64,000 nt of DNA from Acinetobacter kyonggiensis. GTDB taxonomy: Bacteria; Pseudomonadota; Gammaproteobacteria; Pseudomonadales; Moraxellaceae. The translations under genes were made by a program, and so were the position numbers. The first letter of the stretch is position 1; every line of letters starts with the position of its first letter. Of the stretch, positions 20,722-28,882 are shown in pieces. The stretch lies in assembly GCF_900107285.1 (NCBI RefSeq), contig NZ_FNPK01000001.1, positions 124,001 through 188,000 of the forward strand, written 5' to 3'. The notes beneath the pieces are model-generated. The model did not search any database. It was given only the letters and a program-made list of their open reading frames with translations, and was not told the origin of the DNA.

Positions 20722-22440
20722 GTGCCTCATGACATAGATCTGATTATATTATTGGCCGTTGGCTTTGGACTTGCGCTTGTTTTTGGCTATATTGCCGCTC
20801 GTATACGTCTCCCACCCCTAATTGGTTATCTTATTGCCGGTATTATTATTAGTCCGAATACACCCGGTATAGTCGCAGATATGCATCTTGCCAACCAATT
20901 GGCTGAACTTGGGGTCATGTTCCTCATGTTTGGTGTTGGGATGCACTTTTCCTTAAATGATTTGATGCAGGTACGTCGCATTGCTTTACCCGGAGCAATT
21001 TTACAAATTGCTGTGGCAACCTTACTGGGAATCGGTATTTCCATGATGTGGGGCTGGAGTTTTGGTTCTGCCTTGGTCTTTGGCTTAAGCCTTTCCTGTG
21101 CCAGTACTGTGGTTTTACTCAAAGCCTTAGGGGATCGGGGTTTACTCAACTCGGTCAACGGGAAAATTGCCGTAGGCTGGTTATTGGTTGAAGACTTGGT
21201 GATGGTTCTAGTTTTGGTTCTCCTGCCTGCCACAGCCGTTTTACTTGGTGGAACCCCTATTGCAGGATCAGATCCTGCTGCAAATATTTGGATGACCTTA
21301 GCAGTCACCCTGCTTAAAGTCGCGGGCTTCATTGCCTTTATGTTGATTATTGGCAAACGCTTAGTTCCTTTTATTATGCAAATTGTCGCGCGCTTAGGTT
21401 CGCGTGAACTTTTCACCCTCACCGTTGTTGCTGCTGCGGTTTCCATTGCTTTTGGCGCCTATAAAGTTTTTGGCGTATCCATGGCACTCGGTGCATTCTT
21501 TGCAGGTATGGTGGTCAAAGAATCAGACTTTAGTCACCGCGCTGAAGAAGAAACTTTACCCCTACGTGAAATTTTCTCCATTCTGTTCTTTGTTTCTGTC
21601 GGCATGTTATTCGACCCAAGAATTTTAATTGAGCAACCGCTGCATGTCCTTGCTGTGGTGGGTATTATTATGATTGGTAAAACCATTGCTGCTATGGCAC
21701 TGGTGCTGTTCTTCCGCTACCCAATTAACACCGCCTTAAGCGTAGGTGCAAGTTTGGCACAAATTGGCGAGTTCTCCTTTATTCTGGCGACCTTGGGTGT
21801 GTCTCTACAACTCTTATCCCTTGAAGGTCAAAACCTGATTCTTGCTGGTGCCCTAATTTCAATCACCTTAAATTCTTTTGTATTTTCTGCAATTGAACCT
21901 ATTCAAAACTGGATTCGAGAGCGCTCGCATTTGGCGCGTTTACTCGAACGTAGTGGTGACCCGCTCTCTATGCTGCCAGATGAAGTCTCTCAAGAATATT
22001 TACGTGATCAAGTGGTGATTGTCGGTCACGGTGAAGTGGGGCGTCGTATTACACGTGCACTGATGCAAGATGGTATTAAAGTGGTGATTGCTGAAGAAAA
22101 CCGAGAAATTGTCGAAAATTTACGTGAGAAAGGGATTGCCGCAGTTTCGGGTCATGCCACCGAAGCTGGTGTACTGATTCAAGCACATATTCAACATGCG
22201 CGTTTACTGGTGCTCTCGCCGATGGATATTTTAGATATTCATAAAATTGTCGATATTGCCAAAACATTGAATCCGCAAATTCAGGTATTGGTCTGTGCCG
22301 AAAGCAAGGAAGAAGCGGAAGTGATTCGTCGTGAGGCGATTGGTGAAGTGTATTTTGCCAAAGAGGAAATGGCAAAAAATATGACCAATCATATTCTCAA
22401 TCAAATTCAGATTGCGCATCATCAAGATCCGACGCATTAG
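20722..22440 (+). CDS. ybaL: CPA2 cation/proton antiporter with TrkA-N domain (YbaL-like)
   Basis: Inner-membrane monovalent cation:proton antiporter. About 12 transmembrane segments fill residues 1-400, with the family segments RLPPLIGYLIAG, ELGVMFLMFGVGMHFS and GWLLVEDLVMV. A cytoplasmic TrkA-N/RCK Rossmann domain follows (VVIVGHGEVGRR, about residues 432-445). Length (572) fits E. coli YbaL (558). It starts with GTG at 20722 behind an AAGGAG site. A relation to Kef-type stress-gated K+ efflux is family knowledge; the ion is not determined. Its terminator seems to be interrupted by the 306-bp repeat. Confidence 0.88.
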   Translation: MPHDIDLIILLAVGFGLALVFGYIAARIRLPPLIGYLIAGIIISPNTPGIVADMHLANQLAELGVMFLMFGVGMHFSLNDLMQVRRIALPGAILQIAVATLLGIGISMMWGWSFGSALVFGLSLSCASTVVLLKALGDRGLLNSVNGKIAVGWLLVEDLVMVLVLVLLPATAVLLGGTPIAGSDPAANIWMTLAVTLLKVAGFIAFMLIIGKRLVPFIMQIVARLGSRELFTLTVVAAAVSIAFGAYKVFGVSMALGAFFAGMVVKESDFSHRAEEETLPLREIFSILFFVSVGMLFDPRILIEQPLHVLAVVGIIMIGKTIAAMALVLFFRYPINTALSVGASLAQIGEFSFILATLGVSLQLLSLEGQNLILAGALISITLNSFVFSAIEPIQNWIRERSHLARLLERSGDPLSMLPDEVSQEYLRDQVVIVGHGEVGRRITRALMQDGIKVVIAEENREIVENLREKGIAAVSGHATEAGVLIQAHIQHARLLVLSPMDILDIHKIVDIAKTLNPQIQVLVCAESKEEAEVIRREAIGEVYFAKEEMAKNMTNHILNQIQIAHHQDPTH

Positions 22441-22451
22441 GTTTTTGTGAT

Positions 22452-22796
22452 AAAAACGCACTCATTGGTGTAATGTCAGTCAGTTAAGAAATTGACTGGC
22501 TTTTTTATTTTAAATTCATGATGTTATTCGATACACGAAAACGTCATTCGCAATTGTTCGAGGCAAGACTACTTTGGAAAAGTACAGTTTCTGCGATGAA
22601 TTGATCAATAAAAGGTATTTGACGAGTTTTGCGAATGACAATGCCTTTGATTACTTTGGGCTTATCCAAAGTAATAGATGAGCTCCAAGTATTTGATTTA
22701 AAAAATATAAGACTCCGTTGTGAAGAACTAAAAAGCTAAGGAGTTTTGTAATAAACTCCTTAGCTGACTGACATTAACTCTTTAGTGCGTTTTTTT
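22452..22796 (+). terminator. ybaL terminator split by a repeat insertion
   Basis: The arms AAAAACGCACT (22452-22462) and AGTGCGTTTTT (22784-22794) are perfectly complementary but separated by about 320 bases containing the 306-bp repeat. Removing the repeat and one flanking duplication joins AAAAACGCAC-TCATTG-GTGCGTTTTT, a perfect terminator with a 6-base loop. The element therefore probably inserted into the loop. Confidence 0.65.
22471..22776 (+). repeat. 306-bp structured MITE-like repeat, copy 2
   Basis: Same length and orientation as 9559-9864, with roughly four-fifths sequence identity by eye. The terminal inverted repeats are TAATGTCAGTCAGTTAAG and (right end reverse-complemented) TAATGTCAGTCAGCTAAG. 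Flanks CTCATTGGTG and CTCTTTAGTG look like a decayed ~10-bp target duplication. Hairpins are 22543-22553/22629-22639 (11 bp), 22660-22669/22676-22685 (10 bp, identical in both copies) and a third near the right end (CTAAGGAGTT/AACTCCTTAG). It has no ORF, so mobility would have needed a transposase acting in trans. Confidence 0.82.
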
Positions 22797-22806
22797 ATGG
22801 GAAAAA

Positions 22807-23085
22807 TCAACTCAAATGCTGAGGTTGCTCATCCACTATTTCTGCCTGCCATTCGTTGACTTGTTTTTCCATCATGGCAAATAAAGCAGCTTGCACCATA
22901 TGTTGTGCAATTACTGGCATCTGATCACCCAAGAGTGTCTTCACTTCATCATTAAACTGAATTTTAACTAAGGGTTCTTTTTCAGAGCCTGCATTTCGCA
23001 ATGCCAACTCGCCACCTTCAAGTTGAACCAATTCTAAAATCGCTTCTTGATTACCAAATAATTCTTTCAACTGTTCTATAGACAT
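22807..23085 (-). CDS. conserved hypothetical protein, 92 aa
   Basis: Small acidic protein with no recognised domain, starting MSIEQLKELFGNQEAIL and ending in a Gln/Glu-rich tail. The composition suggests a soluble alpha/beta protein: a beta-like segment (GGELALRNAG, EPLVKIQFND) followed by a long helix (PVIAQHMVQAALFAMMEKQVNEWQ). A GGAGG-like site precedes the ATG, which supports it as a real gene. First of a minus-strand set of small genes ahead of the helicase. Function unknown. Confidence 0.7.
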   Translation of the reverse strand: MSIEQLKELFGNQEAILELVQLEGGELALRNAGSEKEPLVKIQFNDEVKTLLGDQMPVIAQHMVQAALFAMMEKQVNEWQAEIVDEQPQHLS

Positions 23086-23189
23086 ATATCCTCCATGTTT
23101 AACATGGTGGCAAAGGCTGTTGCACTTTGCATTACGTAGACTATTTATATAAGGTCAATGCTAAAAACTTCAAGAGCAGATTATAAAGA

Positions 23190-23693
23190 TTAAAACTCGA
23201 CCATTTCGTTACGAAAACCATCAATCAGCTGGGTTAAATCACGGTGCCATTCACGCAAAATTTTGGTATCAGGCAACCATGCTTGTGGGGTTTGCGTCAC
23301 TTTAATAATTAAATTTGATGATGTTTCATTTTCTGGTTCTGGCGCGCTTGGTTCAGGTGCGTATTGACACATACGATAAGCGCGTTTCAATTCTGCAATA
23401 AAACCATGTTTTGCCAATTGCTGCATTACCGTGACTTCTGGAGAGACTTGTCCTTTTGCAGCCATATGCTCTTCAATCGATTTCAGGGTCGGTGCAACGT
23501 CATTTAAACGATAATAACGAACCAATTCTTGTAAAAAAGCCAATACTGCACCATGCAAGTGAAATACGGCAGCTTCACGATGTGCCTGCATCTGTTGAAG
23601 ATGTTCGATTTGCTCTGCTTGTTGACATGAAAGACGTGCAAAATACAGTTTTTGATTGGTACGGTCAGCATGGAAGCGAGCAACACGGGACAT
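23190..23693 (-). CDS. DUF6586-like hypothetical protein
   Basis: A 167-residue soluble helical protein with RTNQKLYFARLSCQQA near the N-terminus. That is the segment I associate with the DUF6586 family, found near lexA/topA in pseudomonads (recalled, not checked). The C-terminus carries an LREWHRDLTQLIDGFRNEM helix. No catalytic motif or signal peptide is seen. Function unknown. Confidence 0.65.
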   Translation of the reverse strand: MSRVARFHADRTNQKLYFARLSCQQAEQIEHLQQMQAHREAAVFHLHGAVLAFLQELVRYYRLNDVAPTLKSIEEHMAAKGQVSPEVTVMQQLAKHGFIAELKRAYRMCQYAPEPSAPEPENETSSNLIIKVTQTPQAWLPDTKILREWHRDLTQLIDGFRNEMVEF

Positions 23694-23767
23694 AATGATA
23701 TTCCTAAATTTTGGCGTTTTTTACACAGCTAAGATTAAACTTTATTTGAAGCAATTCACAATAAAAA

Positions 23768-24136
23768 TTATGCATGATCCATTTCAATTAAATAAATTTT
23801 CCGCTTTGCAGGGACTTCAATTTTGTCCTTAATGGGTCGAATATTACTGAGCTGCCAAGCAAAATAACCTTCTGCCCAATAACTTGCACATGCAGCTTCA
23901 ACCTCATTGGGCTGCCAAACATGGACTGACTCGACATCGACCAAAGCCACTGCGACCCCCAGTTCCTCATCAGCATCATGGTTTAAAAAAATTTTATTTT
24001 CGACAATCAATAAATCTTTTAAAGGAAGTTGCTCAGGTTGCCATGAGCGAACCTCTAAAGTTTTCATGCCTTGGGCAATGCGTTGTCCACTTGGTGCCAC
24101 AATAGAAAGTGCTGAAAATTTTCTTTTCATTTTCAT
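23768..24136 (-). CDS. ASCH-domain protein
   Basis: A 122-residue ASCH-fold protein (PUA-related, putative RNA-binding beta-barrel). The family pattern is clear: APSGQRIAQGMKTLEVRSW, then LPLKDLLIVEN, then a hydrophobic GVAVALVDVESVHVW strand pair and a WEGYFAW-like region near residue 90. Some ASCH proteins hydrolyse modified nucleosides (N4-acetylcytidine amidohydrolase) or bind RNA; which applies here is not known. It shares a bidirectional terminator with the RRM gene. Confidence 0.75.
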   Translation of the reverse strand: MKMKRKFSALSIVAPSGQRIAQGMKTLEVRSWQPEQLPLKDLLIVENKIFLNHDADEELGVAVALVDVESVHVWQPNEVEAACASYWAEGYFAWQLSNIRPIKDKIEVPAKRKIYLIEMDHA

Positions 24137-24144
24137 TTACCCAT

Positions 24145-24171
24145 AAAAAAGGAGCCATAGCTCCTTTTTTA
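24145..24171. terminator. terminator between RRM and ASCH genes
   Basis: An AAAAAAGGAGC/GCTCCTTTTTT hairpin with a 5-base loop. On the minus strand it ends the RRM gene transcript just before the ASCH gene. Confidence 0.8.
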
Positions 24172-24174
24172 TCT

Positions 24175-24453
24175 TTATTTTGCTTCTGACTTAACGTCAG
24201 CTTTCGCTTCAGGCTTATTTTCGGCCTGTTTTACACGAATACCATGTCCGTGCAAACGAAGCGTATTTAAACCTTTAATCGCTCTCACAGCTTCACGACC
24301 ATGTGGCATATCGACAAAGGCAAAACCTTTAGATTTACCTGTTGCAGGGTCTAAAATCAAATTACACGCATTCACAGTACCAAATTCTTGAAATAGCTTC
24401 AGTAATTCAGCTTCTGTTACTGTACGTTCTAAATTACGAACTAAAATTTTCAT
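24175..24453 (-). CDS. RRM-type RNA-binding protein
   Basis: A 92-residue single-RRM protein. RNP2 is ILVRNL (residues 3-8) and RNP1 is KGFAFVDM (about 43-50), followed by the helix EAVRAIKGLN. A short Lys/Ala/Glu-rich C-terminal tail is typical of small bacterial RRM proteins (RbpA/Rbp-like), which are often cold-responsive. The ribosome binding site AAAGGTTGTGAG is near the ATG. The RNA target is unknown. Confidence 0.88.
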   Translation of the reverse strand: MKILVRNLERTVTEAELLKLFQEFGTVNACNLILDPATGKSKGFAFVDMPHGREAVRAIKGLNTLRLHGHGIRVKQAENKPEAKADVKSEAK

Positions 24454-24550
24454 CTCACAACCTTTAAATAGGCAAAATCATCAAAAAGCACTCGCCTACT
24501 CGACTTTTTGAACTTCGCAATAAAAAACAAAATAACGCAATTGCTATAGT

Positions 24551-26539
24551 TTAATCGAGATCAATGCCAAAATCTAAATTAATCGATTGACGTTCAATTA
24601 AAGCGCTTTTTACCGTTTGTTGACGGGTTTTGTGATGGGTTTCCATGGTACACAAATTGCGGGTCAAATCATTGAGAAAATAACTTTCCACTTTACGCCC
24701 TTGTTCATCGACCTGATCACGTGCCCAAAGGCTTAAATTTTGCTTGGTCAAAATCAATTCATTTTGTGCACGGGTCAATGCCACATAAAGCACACGACGC
24801 TCTTCTTCCACATCATCAAAACTGCCTTGCGCACGTGCATGTGGATACTGCCCCGCAGTGACATTGGCCACATAACAAATTTTCTGCTCTGCCCCTTTGG
24901 CAGAGTGAATGGTGATCAGCGTGACCACATCATCGTCTGATTGGCGTTCAATTTCAGAAATTGACACGGGATCGAGCACATACTCTTCTAAAAACTCACT
25001 CAGCTGTGAATGTTTCGATGCCAATTGTTTCACCAACTCAAAATCACCCTGACGGCGATTCCAGTCTTTTTTATAATTTTCAGCAAGCTGTGTTTCAATG
25101 GCTTGAATACCGAGACTGACACAAGCTTGGACTTCTTGTTTGAGCACTGTCATTTGCTTCATCAGCAATAACGTCTGTGCGGGAATCCGAGCAAATTTTT
25201 CTAACTTTTCAAAAATACCATCCATATCGGCTTGTTGCAGAAGTTGTTGTGCCAAACGACTCGCGCCCACATCACCCACGCCATTCCACAACGTCAAAAA
25301 GCGCATCCACGCAATATCATCCAAAGGATTGGCAATCACACGCAACAAACTTAATAAATCTTTCACATGCGCAGTTTCAAGGAGTTTCATACCACCAATA
25401 AAACGGTAGGGCACATTGGCTTGAATACAGGCGGCTTCGATATGACGTGCGGCAAAACTTGAACGCACCAACACCATATGGTCACGCCATGCATTTCCAG
25501 CCAAATAATGACGCTCTTTAATGTCAATCGCAATCCATTTTGCTTCATCAAATTCATTGGGGAAAATGTGCATTTTCGGCTTAACGCCTTCACCCCGATG
25601 CGCATCTAAGCGTTTGTCATATTTGATTTCACTTTGATCCAGTAACCAATTCGACAAGTCTAAAATTTCTTGCGTCGAGCGATAATTCTGTTCCAATTTA
25701 AAAATCTGCGCGTCAGGTACACGCTCTTTAAAATGGTGAATATTTTCAAAATCCGCACCACGGAAACCGTAAATCGATTGTGCATCATCACCCACACAAA
25801 AGAGGCTTACTTTGTCTTTAAGCGGCTCAAGTAAAGCCCATTGCAGTGGATTGGTGTCCTGCATTTCATCGACCAACATGTGTTGGCAAATGGATGATAC
25901 ATAGTCAACTAAGCCTTCAGATTGTTCTAAAGCCGAAGCCACAATCGCCAAAATATCATCATAATCCAAGAAGCTACGTGCACGTTTTCGTGCTTCGTAC
26001 TCTTGCATGATTGCGGCAATTTGATCTTTAAACACGATATGTTCAGGATGCTGTTTTTCTAAAGCCACACTCAGTTTTTGACGGGTATTACGGGCAAAAG
26101 AATACAGATCACAGAGTTCTTTCGGTTTCGGCAGTTGATTCGGGTTGTTTTTATCATCTTTGCCGCGAATGAGACGAAACATCATGATCTGGTCATCACG
26201 GTCAATAATCGTGAATTGTTCCAAACCAAATGCTTGAGGAATACGGCGCAATAAATACATACAAAACGTATGAAACGTCGATGCACGTAAACCTTTGGCT
26301 TGCTCGCCCAAAGCCAATTCTACACGTGCGACAATTTCACTGGCTGAACGACGAGTAAAGGTGAGAATCTGGATTTGATTGGCTGGCACACCTTGATCAA
26401 TCAGATATGCTGCACGTGCCACAATGGTTTTGGTCTTACCACAGCCTGCCCCTGCAAGTACCAAGCTATGTTTTGTTTCAGTAGTTGCTGCTAGCTTTTG
26501 TTGAGGGTTTAATTCATTAATCAGGGTGGCTAAACTCAT
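24551..26539 (-). CDS. UvrD/Rep-family ATP-dependent DNA helicase
   Basis: Superfamily 1A 3'-5' helicase of 662 residues. The Q-motif LNPQQKLAA precedes Walker A AGAGCGKT (residues 29-36). Motif Ia TFTRRSASEI, Walker B VDEMQDTNPLQ, motif III FCVGDDAQSIYGFRG, motif IV QNYRS, motif V TIHSAKGAEQ and motif VI YVALTRAQNEL are all intact. It is shorter than Rep (673) or UvrD (720) and ends without the usual C-terminal tail. It is likely a Rep-like paralogue acting in replication restart or repair. Confidence 0.9.
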   Translation of the reverse strand: MSLATLINELNPQQKLAATTETKHSLVLAGAGCGKTKTIVARAAYLIDQGVPANQIQILTFTRRSASEIVARVELALGEQAKGLRASTFHTFCMYLLRRIPQAFGLEQFTIIDRDDQIMMFRLIRGKDDKNNPNQLPKPKELCDLYSFARNTRQKLSVALEKQHPEHIVFKDQIAAIMQEYEARKRARSFLDYDDILAIVASALEQSEGLVDYVSSICQHMLVDEMQDTNPLQWALLEPLKDKVSLFCVGDDAQSIYGFRGADFENIHHFKERVPDAQIFKLEQNYRSTQEILDLSNWLLDQSEIKYDKRLDAHRGEGVKPKMHIFPNEFDEAKWIAIDIKERHYLAGNAWRDHMVLVRSSFAARHIEAACIQANVPYRFIGGMKLLETAHVKDLLSLLRVIANPLDDIAWMRFLTLWNGVGDVGASRLAQQLLQQADMDGIFEKLEKFARIPAQTLLLMKQMTVLKQEVQACVSLGIQAIETQLAENYKKDWNRRQGDFELVKQLASKHSQLSEFLEEYVLDPVSISEIERQSDDDVVTLITIHSAKGAEQKICYVANVTAGQYPHARAQGSFDDVEEERRVLYVALTRAQNELILTKQNLSLWARDQVDEQGRKVESYFLNDLTRNLCTMETHHKTRQQTVKSALIERQSINLDFGIDLD

Positions 26540-26953
26540 GGTGTCTCATCGTGTTAGGTAGATGAGTAGTTTAACAGAGCTATAGATAAATTATGAATTT
26601 TAGCCTTATGATCATGGCATAGTTTAATCTATAACAAATGAGCCGATCAAAATGAACTATTACAGATCAATAATTACAACGACGATGGAATGAGCATTTT
26701 TTAAATCAAAGCAATTTAAATCAACAAGAATGTCTGGATTTAATTCGTACAATCTATCCAAACTTATATGCCGATTTTTAATTTCAAAAAAATTGATACT
26801 AGACAAGATGGCATGGATTCCATCCGTTGGATTGGGGTATAGGAATATACCCTCAATCCAAAAAAGGATTTTTGTTACTTTTCATCCTTGAAAAATAAGG
26901 CGTAACCTACGCAAAAATATTTAAGTTTATTGAAAGTAATGTGATCATAATTG
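26540..26953. other. gap with small-gene remnant and hairpin
   Basis: A plus-strand stretch at 26674-26781 has the composition of the end of a small protein. A long imperfect hairpin (26827-26861, TTGGATTGGGGTATA paired with TATACCCTCAATCCAA, one bulge) follows, trailed by an A-run. I see no intact gene. Confidence 0.4.
26674..26781 (+). pseudogene. possible remnant of a ~45-residue gene
   Basis: An open frame encodes LQRRWNEHFLNQSNLNQQ followed by CLDLIRTIYPNLYADF and a stop. An upstream ATG at 26652 in another frame could supply an N-terminus (MNYYRSIITTT) if one base were lost, so a frameshifted short gene is plausible. No homologue was recognised; chance cannot be excluded. Confidence 0.25.
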
Positions 26954-28096
26954 TTACGAAGTTAGGGCTAATATCCTAGCAACATTCTGACAGGTTCGTT
27001 GCAAATTCTTCTCAGCATTGTCTAAAGCTGTTTGCAAATCACAAGCCCCATCCATAATGCCAAAAATCGCAGTAAAACCTTCTGCGTAGAGTTCCTCTAT
27101 GCCCTCACCGACATAGCCTGCACAAGCAATCACAGGTTTATTCAGTCGCTTTGCCACTTGTGCCACACCAAACGGTGTTTTACCAAATTTGGTTTGAAAA
27201 TCAATGCCGCCTTCACCGGTAAAGACATAATCTGCTTGAGCAATTTTCTCAGCCAATTGGGTTTGCTCAACCATCAGTTCCACGCCTGAACGTATCTTTG
27301 CACCTGCAAATGCCATGAGACCAAAACCCAAACCACCGGCTGCACCCGCGCCTGCCACATCTCGAAGCTTAAGCCCACATTGCTGCTCAACCAAATCTGC
27401 AAAATGACTTAAGTTCAAATCCAACTGTTTCACCATGTCAGGTGTTGCGCCTTTCTGTGCGCCAAACACAAATGATGCACCTTGTTCACCACATAAAGGA
27501 TTATTCACATCACTGGCAATCATGATTTCAACTTGCTTTAAACGCACATCTAAAGCAGAAAGATCAATCTGATGAATTTGCTTCAGTTGTCCACCACCCA
27601 CCGCAACTTCACAACCATCGATATCATAAAACTTTGCTCCCAAGGCTTGTGCCATGCCAGCACCTGCATCATTGGTGACACTACCACCTAAACCAATGAT
27701 GATTTTAGCAACGCCATGATCTAAAGCTACTTTGATCATCTCCCCCGTTCCCAAAGTGGTCGTCAGCAAAGGATTGCGCTGAGATTTTTCCAGTAGATGA
27801 ATCCCATTGGCTTTTGCCATTTCAATCACAGCCGTTTCAGCATCATCCAGCAAACCAAAATACGTTTGAACTTTTTGTGTTGGCAACGGCCCTGTGACTT
27901 CACAGAAAACCTGTTGTCCAGCCAATGCTGCCACTAAAGCATCCACGGTTCCCTCACCTCCATCTGCCATCGGCACATGAATAAAGGTCGCATCAGTAAA
28001 TACTTTTTCAATACCATGCTGCATCGCCTGACAAGCCTGTTCAGCGCTCAGGCTTTCTTTAAACGAATCTGGTGCAAGCACAAAGGTTTTAGACAT
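26954..28096 (-). CDS. glycerate kinase (GarK/GlxK family)
   Basis: Phosphorylates D-glycerate to 2-phosphoglycerate, feeding glyoxylate/aldarate catabolism into glycolysis. The 380-residue protein has the family motifs DSFKESLSAEQA, ADGGEGTVDALV, a glycine-rich GLGGSVTNDAGAG stretch and AGAGAAGGLGFGLMAF. No adjacent tartronate-semialdehyde reductase or transporter gene is present, so its pathway context is not given here. Confidence 0.9.
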   Translation of the reverse strand: MSKTFVLAPDSFKESLSAEQACQAMQHGIEKVFTDATFIHVPMADGGEGTVDALVAALAGQQVFCEVTGPLPTQKVQTYFGLLDDAETAVIEMAKANGIHLLEKSQRNPLLTTTLGTGEMIKVALDHGVAKIIIGLGGSVTNDAGAGMAQALGAKFYDIDGCEVAVGGGQLKQIHQIDLSALDVRLKQVEIMIASDVNNPLCGEQGASFVFGAQKGATPDMVKQLDLNLSHFADLVEQQCGLKLRDVAGAGAAGGLGFGLMAFAGAKIRSGVELMVEQTQLAEKIAQADYVFTGEGGIDFQTKFGKTPFGVAQVAKRLNKPVIACAGYVGEGIEELYAEGFTAIFGIMDGACDLQTALDNAEKNLQRTCQNVARILALTS

Positions 28097-28139
28097 AAGA
28101 TAAATTGTACAGTTTGATTTATAGCTATCATAAGCAATA

Positions 28140-28163
28140 AAAAAGAGCGCATATAGCGCTCTT
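28140..28163 (-). terminator. terminator after HdeD-like gene
   Basis: On the minus strand a 9-10-bp stem (AAAGAGCGC/GCGCTCTTT) with a short loop is followed by a run of T, 14 bases past the HdeD-like stop. Confidence 0.8.
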
Positions 28164-28177
28164 TGGTCGAATTTGAG

Positions 28178-28750
28178 TTAAACATCTGCGGAACTTTTCG
28201 GAACTTCTCTTTTAATATACGAAGCCAAAGTCAGATAATTAATACCTTGGAATAAAATATCCACAGCAAGGAATAAACCCAGTACCCAGAAAGGAGCCTC
28301 TGGTGACATCAAAATAATAACCCCTGTCGCTAAGGTTAAAATGCCTGAAAATAAAGTCCAACCCCAACCCTGAAATGCACGAAAAATAAAAGCATTAAAG
28401 AGACGAATCACACCTGCAACAATCAAAATAATGGCTAAAATATGGGTCAGAACAATGGCAGTTTTGACTGGTGTAGTAAACGCATAATAACCTGCAACTA
28501 AATACAAAATACCAAACAATGCCCACAACCAACGAAAACCACCATCAAAAATTTTGAACGCTGCAATGAAATGAATCATTCCTCCTATCATCATCAACGT
28601 ACCAAATAAAAATACCGCTGAGAGCGTTGCAAAAGGCAAAGATGCCAACAATACAATGCCAAATAAGGTCAGTAAAATCCCCAGACCCAAATACCACTTT
28701 CGGTTTTCATGCAACTGATGTCGAACTAAATCATTTCCTACTGTTTTCAT
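28178..28750 (-). CDS. HdeD/DUF308-family membrane protein
   Basis: Small integral membrane protein (190 residues) with about six hydrophobic helices in a repeated pair arrangement, matching the DUF308/HdeD family. E. coli HdeD contributes to acid resistance at high cell density. The ATG at 28750 is preferred; a TTG four codons upstream is also open. It ends in a short charged tail. It is probably monocistronic. Confidence 0.83.
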   Translation of the reverse strand: MKTVGNDLVRHQLHENRKWYLGLGILLTLFGIVLLASLPFATLSAVFLFGTLMMIGGMIHFIAAFKIFDGGFRWLWALFGILYLVAGYYAFTTPVKTAIVLTHILAIILIVAGVIRLFNAFIFRAFQGWGWTLFSGILTLATGVIILMSPEAPFWVLGLFLAVDILFQGINYLTLASYIKREVPKSSADV

Positions 28751-28882
28751 GCTTATTCTCAAGTCTTTTGTTTAGGAATAAATTTATTGTTGACTATTTT
28801 CAAGCATTTGTCTGTTTAAAATCTGCATCTTTTATCCACAGCACTTTTTTCAAAACTGTGGATAAATTCAGCGTTATCTAGA

